A stretch of DNA of 64,000 bases from UBA1723 sp045641625 (GTDB lineage: Bacteria; Bacteroidota; Bacteroidia; Bacteroidales; Paludibacteraceae), in assembly GCA_045641625.1 (NCBI GenBank), contig JAZUHH010000003.1, forward strand, positions 1 through 64,000, given 5' to 3'. Under the pieces are notes generated by a model, which had not been told where the DNA came from, ran no database searches, and worked only from the letters and a program-made list of their open reading frames with translations. The position numbers were made by a program, and so were the translations under genes. Positions 21,401 through 25,857 of the stretch are shown here, piece after piece (within the stretch, counting starts at the first letter, position 1; each line of letters starts with the position of its first letter).

Positions 21401-24400
21401 TTGAGTTTGACTTTAAGTCTAACTTGGACTCTCCTATTTATCCAGACTTTATAGTAAAGAATAGCGAGGAAAATGTAGTTACTGCAGTAGGTGGTAAGTA
21501 CACACTTTCTGACGTGGGTACATATAAACTTACTTATACAAACAGTAGTTTATGTAATTATAGTCTTGCCTTTACTGTCAACCCTAATCCAGAGTTTGAC
21601 CTTGAAAGTTACACTGCTTGTACTCAGCATGAGGTTTACTTCAAGGATAATAAGAAGACTGCGGCTGACGATGAGAAGGTTTTGGAAGGAACAAACACAA
21701 AGAATACATACGGTTTCACTTATTATGACGCACGTATGTACAATACTCTTGGCAGGAGTTCTGGTGATGCAATTTCTTACTATAAACCATACTCTAATAA
21801 TGATACTGTTAGGTTGTTTGAGGAGATTGTACGCTACATCGACTACTTGTTAAGTTCTGGAAGCTTGACAAAAAGTGATGGTGTTGTTGTGACTTACGAT
21901 AATAACAAGATACAGAATAATGGTCAAGTTGAGGGTCTTAAGAATGGAGCAATAGAAGGCAGTCAAAAACTTGGAATCTATAACAAGTTGGTTGAAAAGT
22001 TCGGTAAGACAGTTATTGATAACATTAACTATGATGTCCGTAACTACAATACAACTGCCGATCCATGTGTGTCTATCACTGTTGCCAGCAGATTGAATTA
22101 TGCTTACAAGGATGAACATACTGCTGTCAGGTACATTACTGGTGTTAATGAGCAAGTCTCAGGACGAAATGCATACAAGACTGGTTATAATAATACTAAG
22201 GCTATAAAGCCAGGCTGGTATTTGTTCTCTAATAATGCTTTTAGTCATACTGATGACGGCAGATTGTCTGGCTTCCTTATTGACGCTGACTATGTTCGTG
22301 GCACTGACAATATTGTTCGTGATGCAAACTATAAGACTTACGATCCTGCTCAAATGCCACCAGTTGCAGAGTATAATAGAGGATTCAATGTCTCAGCAAC
22401 AGTAACAAATGCTGAGACTGGTGACTACTTCGACTATGACTGGGCTAACAAAGCAGGAGAGCCTTGGGGTAATGCAGGAAGCAATAACGCTTACGTCTTC
22501 TCTGACATTTGTGAGGGAGACATCAAATATGGCTTGACTGTAGTCAACAGAAGAACTTTGTGTCATACTACAAAGAATGATGGATTGCTATCTATCAAAC
22601 TTGGTGATTTGAAGTTCGACGGATATGATGCGGTAGATGCAGTAGATGCTTCTGCCCCAGTAGTAAATGTTGATGGAGTAAGAGGTGCTGAATGTAAGAT
22701 ATACGCACCAGAGATTGACTTTGTCAACTGGTCTTTCACTCCTTGTGATGCTACAATCGATGGTGATTTCGTTTGGTCTCAATCTCCTGCTGCAGGTACT
22801 GAGGTAAGTGCAGGTGATGTAATCGAACTTACAGGTACTTATACAACTAAGCATGGTTGTAAGGTAGTAAAGAAGGTAAATGCTAAGTTCACTATCTCAG
22901 AGCCAGCACCTATGTCATTGTCTGATGTTGCTGATGGCCGAGTTTGTGAGGGTGGAGAATACTCAGCAGTAATCAATGTTACCAACGGTGCGGAAGGTTA
23001 TAGTGTTTGGAATAAAGATGTCAAGATTGACGCAAGCAAGGTAACTATAGATGAGAACGAGATAACTGTCAAAGTTCCTGCTGGTTCGTATGTGCTTACA
23101 GTAAAAGATGCCAACGATTGTAGCGCTGATGTATCTTTCAATGTGACTACAATCGAGGTTAAAAAGCCAGAGATTGACTTTACTAAGGTCTGTGAGTATG
23201 ACAAAGTTTCTCTTGCCGTGAAGAATCCAAATGAGGCTCTATATACATATTCTTGGGTTGATGGCGAGGGTAATCCCGCTACGACTACAGATTTGACCTA
23301 TGCAGACAACGATGGCGACAAGTTCACATTGATAGCTACCGCCAAGGTAAAGGCTACCGATGAATCTGTATGTACTGATAAGAGTGATGTGTTTACTTTG
23401 TCATTCCACTCTGTGCCAGAATTGACAGCAAATGTTGTTACTCCTAAGGTGTGTGAAAAAGATGGTGTCATTACAGTATCTGCGGAAGGTGGAACAGGAG
23501 AATACACGTTCTCTATCAATGGCAGTGAGGCTATATACTCAGCCGGACAGTTCTCTAACTTGGGTGCATCTTCATATACAGTCGAGGTTGAAGACATCAA
23601 TAGATGTAAGGATACAAAGAGCGGTTTGGTTATTGCCTCTTACGGAGACTTCTCGGTCGGTGAGTTGAACCAGGTTGCAGACATCTGTGCTAATGCATCG
23701 TCTCTGCCTACATTCGACTTTAAGACTGCTCCTACCGGCGACGGTACAATCAAATACCAGTGGTACGAGGGCGATGCCGTTGCTGAGTCCAAGAAGATTT
23801 CTGGTGGAGTAGGCAATACATACACTCCAGAAATTGCTAAGGATGCCAACGGACTTTACATTGCAGGAACATACACTTATACAGTCTATGTTACAAACAA
23901 CACTGATTGTGGCAAGGGCCACTTGACAACTTCGTTCGTTGTCAAGCCTCAGCCAACTGTTAGTATAAAGGCAGATGAGAAGTCATGTGAGACAGACATC
24001 ACATTCACTCCGGAGGTCAAGATAGGCGAGACAGTTGTGACAGAGGGTATCACATACGAATGGACAGGAACACCTGCCCTAGCAGACGCTTCTGCCGCAA
24101 CTCAGACATTGAAGTTAGGTGATGCTGATCATGTAGAGGGAAGCTACTCGGTAATGGCTACATACAACGGATGTAAGTCTGCTCCTGCTTCAAATACAGC
24201 AGACATCTACAGCAAGCCTACTGTAACACTACACAATCCGGAGAGTTCATGTGCAGTCAGCGATGACGACTACGTTGTAACTGCTGAAATCTCAGGATAT
24301 ACAACAGGTGCTTCATACGAATGGACAGGTGCCACAAAGATAGATGACTTGTCTGCAAAGATCACGAAGAACGATTGCGGTAAGGACTATACATACTCTT

Positions 24401-25848
24401 TGAAGGTTACAACAGTAGCTTGTGAAATAACTGAACCAGGTTCATTCACAACGACTACGGAAAGTCCTGTTCTTACAAGACTTGACGACATAACTTTGAA
24501 CAGTACATCTAAGGACTGTAAGTTCAACTTGACAGCTGCTGATGTTCAGCCTAAATTCAAAGTTACTAATACATGCGGTAAGGTTGACAACCTTACTTGG
24601 TCATACTATAGCAATGCGGAGGGTACAGCTTCGTTGACATTGCCTATCAGCGACATGACCGAGACAACAACAATCTATGTTGGCGTAGCTGACGCTTGCG
24701 GCAAGAAATCGGAGATATTGCCTATAAAGGTGACTATCCCTGGCAAGCCTGCTGCTCCTGGATTGACAGCTACTTCAAAGAGCTGTGAAAACATAGCAAA
24801 CGGAGAGATTACAGTTGTGCCAGCTGACGGAGTAACATTCACATTGGGTGGCAAGAGTCCTGTTGACAACAAGTTCTCTGGTTTGGCTGCAGGTACTTAC
24901 ACTGTTGTGGCTACTGATGATAACGGTTGTGAGAGCAAGGCAACAGCTACTGTCGAAAACTTCGACAGCTATAGCGTAACTGCTGACAACATCACAGAGT
25001 GCTACTCGGTGGCAAACAAAGTTACTTTGAGCGCTAACGTGGGCGGTGAAACTGACGGATATACATTCCATTGGGTAAAGGGTGTTGTTGACCAGACAGA
25101 GGCACCTTCTATCACTTCTGACAATAAGTCTGAGATTACTGAAACATGGTCGGTATATGCTATTGACAATAATGGATGTAAGTCTGTTGTCAAGGATAAT
25201 GTCTCTATGACAATCATTCCGACTCCAGCAGTCGAGATTATTGCCCAGGATAAGTCATGTGAGGAAGACATCGTCTTCAAACCAGTGGTCAAGATAGGCG
25301 AGACAGTTGTGACAGAGGGCATCACATACACATGGACAGGAACACCTGCCCTAGCAGACGCTTCTGCCGCATCGCAGACATTGAAGCTTGCTGCCGGAGC
25401 TACACACTCAACTGCAACATACACAGTTGTGGCTTCTGTAAACGGCTGTGAGGCAACTTCGACTCCTGCAAGCGCAACAGTATATCGCAAGCCATATCTT
25501 GGTGATTTCCTTGTTGACGATATTGATATGGTTACTGGACTTAGAAAGACAGGCTACTGTTCAAGTGAGGACAGATATGGTGTTGAAGCTACATTCGTAA
25601 CCGGTGAAGGCGCAGGATATACAGAGGGTACAAACTCTTATGTATGGACAGCAGAGGGTACAGGAGTTGTCGAAGATGGTGCTCATGTCAAGATTAAACG
25701 AGACATGACAAAGCGTTGTGGAGGAACATACAATTACTCACTGACAGTTACAAATGACGAGAGCGGATGTTCAGCCACAAATGATGGCAGTTTCTACGCA
25801 GGTTTGGAAGAGCCAACAATCAACAAGAATCCTGATCCAGTCAAGTAG
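6379..25848 (+). CDS. Giant SprB-like T9SS-secreted repeat protein, part before the in-frame TAG
   Basis: 6,489 codons from ATG 6379 to TAG 25846-25848; the same frame continues to 41589. A signal peptide lies at residues 1-39 (hydrophobic FGALGTVLTTILLWL, cleavage likely after SVSA). The mature protein is almost wholly beta-sandwich repeats. Early modules carry PCxC motifs (about 8535-9620). Three larger modules of mixed helix and strand occur near 15780, 18230 and 21600. SprB-type repeats with a D-x-NGC turn begin near 23000. There is no enzymatic motif. This part alone lacks a T9SS sorting domain, which is found only at the end of the following segment. The TAG aligns with TTG in the paralogous internal module, so it looks like a point nonsense change, a sequencing error or a read-through site rather than a natural C-terminus. 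The likely role is cell-surface adhesion or gliding-type motility. Confidence 0.85.
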   Translation: MRRLYSWFEKVYTSTSLFGALGTVLTTILLWLNVGSVSAVDLPVSFRNKDGWGNYSISQIAGTNCYSSSLGNGLDWQNWYMNGTGGRMNPVELDLNGTKYTPNAEGWFNQLNGASENKTFYTYYDGSNWYITTSESDCKTKGVNPDKPATKPTITPFDEPIYSCGTKPITLPIPVVDDPDADGHWEYYYEGGFMGSGKGWKEITSAVTLSKGTYRVRYVAENSIGSTTSEEMTLIVSAPEVGAIPTLPTLCPGKTIDLSAYIPDVLGDCISEEKWQYYNSGWKDLPSTLANGTYRIRYSAKNSLGTTTSAEGSLKVQGGVPVITQSSITASYGDPLPTIAVNDNGVPVESFTWTNNGTPLDPATFRFAELTTYNLTYTATNACGTSSPKNFTVTTQARPKTYYLISNQRVSGTNVDFGGGKFGTPLNPAGSDCYSTMITDGAKNSEWYVAEDDGVLIPLTAEFAFGIWGNPGNPYNNTANSNGTHKPLQHDNFGNNFSGDHYTFYFYKKNGNWYASELGCGGVAMTDGLVITSNIESSDGCDDYIFKLKEIGDLGTDPIEWYYGTGSSSDAKLSSTTSYVSYIDDKELHISIRIQGQSYKANTRIYAKKGTHTSNDIPFSGLLLKTSKGSTFVYSRYTNTNCPDMCAFQTTESFNGGEEIWFERAGKKLPITIAPDVPSDIDVNSKGNLYSKSNTTYNFSYTKYLYYDKYDGWTFTFSAPCKCLFLSLDQSNRCVDGSADILVENNCGVPNWNWEKSTDKTNWSVVKSNSTGSLNITEKGYYRANSTSGGESNIVFFDPSSKVTMSDGGWTNYDFNITPNTCGECYYEIYSKLGDWNNNSYYLKDASGNNIDARLDPSVLTIVSKVGDTYKPFESHDLYKKIYLLHDGNNWTLTAENPCQCFTLTANRTALGCEGSATLTLDKSCDAITSWEWQKSANGNDGWTKVKDNGTTLTVTEEGYYRVIKGSDVSEVVKIGGSAINLWSNGDKFIQKYDNNCGLCYYKFGASDRGGSEFYIRDAGGSNLDVTLGRLDLGTDNGNKVVFTKNGQALQLSTGWSPYQVYLVNRNGTYELTTNDPCPCVVVNYTGGNLECDRYVTFEGDFKCSGTVTKWTWERQYSWGVQQDYLPNTKTVKITKTELDGVSAIRLKVTAGGNDYYSNWMAIDELPVLPFEFKPASQSPFGDKSTSTQLSVKKVEMLCCDNFKVTFTSDSKWADDEYAYVYAPDYNIYNAADGTPHIEMYFAHQSEDKSKHYWEVLGIRGDVNDGNGNASTADKVVYIYVDNENKRIFVNSDGYAGGNEPYLKDKVIGFDYNIPANFPCEPITITLATNPCGSTTNTSDYQWYGGYGRTNIPGATGKTLTVTGDMLEKYGFYYGVKVKVDGSSEAYRGGDLSWRISKPAFTGSDGLTVTGIIPLCCDDYGNKHYRINYTGAGTITLNTANYDAETTKSDGVYSIVKGGKTVNVTRADGSLFVYVKPDAAYWSVETPDPILVLNAPCNVCDDNKYTAVITNISETILNSFGSQKPKFVWEVSNNYRDWTVVGTDDDFLDGAIASSYMHCRVSTMFGCKVLTDEHSVLNCPNKPVATLSSDKNNKCDEANLKISKRDFDKFTCAYVEEIQGSDDKTNWYKVDDVTSSEVRIDKVIYTYYRYAAVVMEKDKYGNDVRTDRGVFSAPLSFKDVSDVTLTATYDRSFVYGVNSGQKHEVIVEAESNIDANYGYWEKLNPATGVWEDARTLGIPGAATTRLVYTIPNNDDEIKFRFVSEKVCQTSNEVKVGIDEIDVNCSVEGATIISFNGMGDNNGEFKVVKDDVQPYMFIHPKDTRCFQGFGSVHYADAYDVTTGQKYFQGQGLPLLGDDQTQYTFLGIDDCGRISRPENPRTGEHTKFPQYRDDVFTMGSDGCAYQIANRNKLSEIAGTNLVLPPTYSDNDIYYVWHHGGAHYITHNDMKSVPTIYPVLGIQYPSDIYPGAKGKVSLRFWFVGTNDDSPNNGGYFGFFSDRHGSSESAGELSKNPFLGGTLKFEGDADTPSWTVSMSNTNELMANSNENDCLTHCYVSNIKPGWYTMTAEFKFEGFITDNHCPVFYPMVLPENNNSAVAVEYMMTEMQEVDGHQVQELPLKPVVCASTESACAHDAISLFVKNLKNVRNFVDEIEIKWYNDATGEQVGRTLGLDDIASNIGHVEGGVARLDTEFPDADVNYVNYRCEVTMTKGATTSTFTNNVIVGRDPRCSNCVNIGEDLKDVVYTKTNDIRIQSTFVNLPVGVNYVWQWGSKRYMADSQWNPIPLTGSDARGTVSDGGATLTLTNLKKTDFFGDSLYIRVAVMDGEEPSQVLYCVSNGIKLTLAEEQCGWSFEGVTMINPKEYEAPANSTYRMVFHVANNEEWSKKQPKLNFSDVQSGRGGQWGPTGKNENGDWYIDIPATTDYELWINGDVFCQSAEHMFVRAIRECQSVSGDVVRVWYDDFGEFSDYANKTYPRVEKGGKDNKYSYHEKILYPNLGFDTYSREIEIDGKPATDAKYKYSYTLEPEAEKIWARDNSGALNVPFVTEFSPLKTCWDIDGFQLSNFASYEVTDGSYAIVSNALMGGCGDWSINTGDHTQASPSGKAGGMLFINMPGKGLVYSGEFKTQCKNAVVTISCYVANASQTVGSSACNVKMSVLTENGTEALSTYQSGDIFARIQNGYQDNIWTHLTFQAPLEPEDNDGNYHDGEYYYKFVIESNASSNQGNDFLFDDIEVYVCNPDVSIASENRVTHEQEIDLCIVDPLDAKVYAVPELPFSNFFADIEKLQVHWQLWTGGDDDYIGEWVDVYRSCADSGRAVHPGYVAGTPGDKYDFFYPLAEIGDYRLRVVVADKSDIEGILTEIKPYSSQLNLGSNWPKNDCALIYAHSDDFWVHVHERKNLKTIELSACPNDIVVLQDTLPKGYEYDYTDVSGKVLKSGKTTTDDEVVSAEVVKTTVFDTYYMVAHPGHFKSLGNEETMVCPRTTEYKLSVPKSIVIECEPNAVTLACASDYVDGVELPLSRPSLPFCVPDAEVVMEFQNIKKNGVEVGNKNNKWGGKLKGSLDDWTVKMGVADKGEYEVLWSAYAYKLNPETHERELGADGKPIRVATLPTVTKSCKISFDAYTEPTITLTVPDGDICPFKNDIELGGDLKTLYEAHESLHGDYEKYNKLTALKNINQLTKSSNASIYELKEIAAYVLRKFTNADRDNSYFYSTYYNTALGMTAPAEVFSFVVNKDNDANTTFEQKLVHDAHPSKNVYVQLDKYPNNSMDEPVYIVTVASRDAADRQTVDGLDYYSTVRLYSATDDIKAAGAYSANTFIDGGKNKLLVENSTFKANMDAAISKDDEAYYKFYDFAKDQYNKVNVKVENGTAPFHFEYENALGIGWVDTEDGENDALVIIKDCSTNPVEYTVKVTDAMGCVTTKPGSVEFNTDDVKVTYNAFKADGNDEDHRLVVKGENCKFKVPDFTKDANYTTATSGCELELTYTQSPVAGAEITGDTEVVLTATNGCDESATKSVFLTTNKPVWPDGGTLTAAKCYGDNSTYELDGDLTAYDVAVYDKDGAKTTITPDGSTFTLPYSTKYSIKLSHAASGCDTTYIVAIPQVSLVTLDAEANSPVCYGGNGTITATPAGGNAGTYTLKWGETESTITNVFVSATTEFEPDKTYYVQAFDAENCPSAKIPVSISQPEKVVLKTHIPNNAECSGGKGTITLAGDKGNGAPYTFKYGSSATSVTMPLTSSTPLDAGIYYVKAFDKELCESDAEKVTITQPEPFVAGEIAADGQSICEGGAISTIESSVPATSGVGTISYQWMVWNETAGKWDEIPGATSASYKPAVSGKYSRWAKDGVCQTEYSKATGEWTLTIHPKPVVKFGDTPTYLSCTETIEAVVTTNTAGATIGYWWNREDKAGQSSFVFNNGDKPATLYVVTDYGKVQCTSDEITYEPTLKSTITITAPDEVCPLANNFTQVMIDDLKDVRDEALSAYNFAKDTTGFYDAASLSPADGNVYWYKEIAAYIWRKFSNVDNDNNYFYVQYYKNIHHEKPCAEINFCHKDIIQGPVFFDATYTETSTKQDADVVKYLFQQEFKGKLPASIEGFFFKLHRDYDQDGKPVFQITVVSLSEADKILAKDKDGNPMINKNLPNDSADRSLYLYPCVRFSTASLSKEVCNNIKDPYTTTPKVIQTIPAGFSIARTYYMKADYTGIEGDVTNKNIAMPRAAMDRYNVAEAAYQKALASYQKQLEALGTVNEINVNVEPEHSYVFTYDSEKAIPKTANDANPNSALVKSGDCDATEARFVVHIDDKTTGCKYDTTVVFGVNGDNKVWFEGIPVEHKTWTILSDECVFTIPDFVHPDQDAIDRYMNDSRTQDLKRYLMAKSNCDLNITYTQNPPKGTRYDPFTNTPSQVVLTATNECGGKDEYVIELTSNMPTRWPEVKVLNPQCPVEPITVNITGWEPGYQYKVYSSPWDMHKGGVSQADEVIVDNVDESVPGQLSFILDPGPYYRVQFKHIESTCYNNPVVSVGKAQLEGLAINGTPKMCDAEADLTATGLSQSVIDGIDSGDLTVKWEVSRLEGNPSDYKIKGTKVWESSADVNINLTDVLRAFYADAVPGGDYYVRVTGKLKGSEECNWETDWYKVSLKSMAKFVNVNKRECNTSLSLVRDNASLAYPNLKELYENNQLVLGFDWKYYGNVKKSVVDPSKDSVARFYFTPEELDKYVSVTGDNEIVITYPFTWTDYDHIENGKELLQSSYTVFAEITDEEGCMWKATSSFSVTNDDKAIDGPGRWSKCSSPTYVLKEYNSSTKVIGDEIIPTGIDSINWYYKLRNGDYSIHDSLKGGKETQFSPLLDVTNTYKIYAFVYDENGCRSYYQKDAEVPTPEIRINDSTSTQSNNHPDSISLCQKLDLTATAWSDVTVKGTKEDVTDEYENVRWEISKDNKTYEPIPGNPTTKTYSFYPTETGIWWLKATLFNYYTDKNGDTQECPLWATHKIVVTNPVKANASEVCEGSEIEIEFDFKSNLDSPIYPDFIVKNSEENVVTAVGGKYTLSDVGTYKLTYTNSSLCNYSLAFTVNPNPEFDLESYTACTQHEVYFKDNKKTAADDEKVLEGTNTKNTYGFTYYDARMYNTLGRSSGDAISYYKPYSNNDTVRLFEEIVRYIDYLLSSGSLTKSDGVVVTYDNNKIQNNGQVEGLKNGAIEGSQKLGIYNKLVEKFGKTVIDNINYDVRNYNTTADPCVSITVASRLNYAYKDEHTAVRYITGVNEQVSGRNAYKTGYNNTKAIKPGWYLFSNNAFSHTDDGRLSGFLIDADYVRGTDNIVRDANYKTYDPAQMPPVAEYNRGFNVSATVTNAETGDYFDYDWANKAGEPWGNAGSNNAYVFSDICEGDIKYGLTVVNRRTLCHTTKNDGLLSIKLGDLKFDGYDAVDAVDASAPVVNVDGVRGAECKIYAPEIDFVNWSFTPCDATIDGDFVWSQSPAAGTEVSAGDVIELTGTYTTKHGCKVVKKVNAKFTISEPAPMSLSDVADGRVCEGGEYSAVINVTNGAEGYSVWNKDVKIDASKVTIDENEITVKVPAGSYVLTVKDANDCSADVSFNVTTIEVKKPEIDFTKVCEYDKVSLAVKNPNEALYTYSWVDGEGNPATTTDLTYADNDGDKFTLIATAKVKATDESVCTDKSDVFTLSFHSVPELTANVVTPKVCEKDGVITVSAEGGTGEYTFSINGSEAIYSAGQFSNLGASSYTVEVEDINRCKDTKSGLVIASYGDFSVGELNQVADICANASSLPTFDFKTAPTGDGTIKYQWYEGDAVAESKKISGGVGNTYTPEIAKDANGLYIAGTYTYTVYVTNNTDCGKGHLTTSFVVKPQPTVSIKADEKSCETDITFTPEVKIGETVVTEGITYEWTGTPALADASAATQTLKLGDADHVEGSYSVMATYNGCKSAPASNTADIYSKPTVTLHNPESSCAVSDDDYVVTAEISGYTTGASYEWTGATKIDDLSAKITKNDCGKDYTYSLKVTTVACEITEPGSFTTTTESPVLTRLDDITLNSTSKDCKFNLTAADVQPKFKVTNTCGKVDNLTWSYYSNAEGTASLTLPISDMTETTTIYVGVADACGKKSEILPIKVTIPGKPAAPGLTATSKSCENIANGEITVVPADGVTFTLGGKSPVDNKFSGLAAGTYTVVATDDNGCESKATATVENFDSYSVTADNITECYSVANKVTLSANVGGETDGYTFHWVKGVVDQTEAPSITSDNKSEITETWSVYAIDNNGCKSVVKDNVSMTIIPTPAVEIIAQDKSCEEDIVFKPVVKIGETVVTEGITYTWTGTPALADASAASQTLKLAAGATHSTATYTVVASVNGCEATSTPASATVYRKPYLGDFLVDDIDMVTGLRKTGYCSSEDRYGVEATFVTGEGAGYTEGTNSYVWTAEGTGVVEDGAHVKIKRDMTKRCGGTYNYSLTVTNDESGCSATNDGSFYAGLEEPTINKNPDPVK
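8440..9660 (+). repeat. Tandem ~175-residue modules marked by PCxC motifs
   Basis: Within the giant protein PCKC, PCQC and PCPC recur at about 8535, 9070 and 9607. Each comes shortly after a WTxTxxxP-like strand and before a strand containing a further cysteine and a W-rich WxWE/WxWQ stretch. A related APCNVC occurs at about 10863. Spacing is about 535 nt. The paired cysteines could form structural disulfides or bind metal. Confidence 0.65.
15770..16490 (+). repeat. Uncharacterised helix/strand module, copy 1 of 3
   Basis: Begins with a short strand plus ICPFKND, followed by a predicted helical region, the signature KEIAAYVLRKFTNADRDN with SYFYSTYY, a long strand with YIVTVASRDAAD, and an exit near 16440. 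It interrupts the regular beta-sandwich repeats. The matching module at 18225 has KEIAAYIWRKFSNVDNDN with NYFYVQYY. I do not recognise the domain. Confidence 0.6.
18225..19110 (+). repeat. Uncharacterised helix/strand module, copy 2 of 3
   Basis: Entry strand with VCPLANNF, helix, signature KEIAAYIWRKFSNVDNDN, aromatic NYFYVQYYKN, long strand with FQITVVSLSEADK, then an exit with a helix rich in Ala, Gln and Lys (AAYQKALASYQKQLEAL). Corresponds in order and spacing to copy 1 at about 15770-16490. Confidence 0.6.
21600..22380 (+). repeat. Uncharacterised helix/strand module, copy 3 of 3 (most diverged)
   Basis: Contains FEEIVRYIDYLLSSG at the position of the KEIAAY signature, then a YNTTADPCVSITVASRLNY strand equivalent to the VTVASR strand of copy 1 and a YxTGY-type exit. 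Encoded in a visibly more AT-rich stretch than copies 1 and 2. Confidence 0.45.
24015..24115 (+). repeat. 101-bp near-identical duplication inside the giant gene, copy 1
   Basis: Matches 25287-25387 with about five mismatches. Both encode VKIGETVVTEGITY, then TWTGTPALADASAA (copy 1 has E for T at the first position), then QTLKL. The 1,272-nt offset indicates a recent duplication or gene conversion between neighbouring beta-sandwich modules. Confidence 0.85.
25287..25387 (+). repeat. 101-bp near-identical duplication inside the giant gene, copy 2
   Basis: Counterpart of 24015-24115. It lies 460 nt upstream of the in-frame TAG, so this part of the gene has been rearranged recently. Confidence 0.85.
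25846..25848 (+). other. In-frame amber codon splitting the giant reading frame
   Basis: The codon reads TAG in the context AAG TAG ACA ACA. The homologous position in the duplicated module is TTG at 32617-32619 (GAA TTG ACT TCA), so one T-to-A change explains it. TAG is also used as an ordinary stop by genes in this window (for example those ending at 2521, 6204 and 58715), which argues against general TAG recoding. Confidence 0.9.
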
Positions 25849-25857
25849 ACAACAGGA

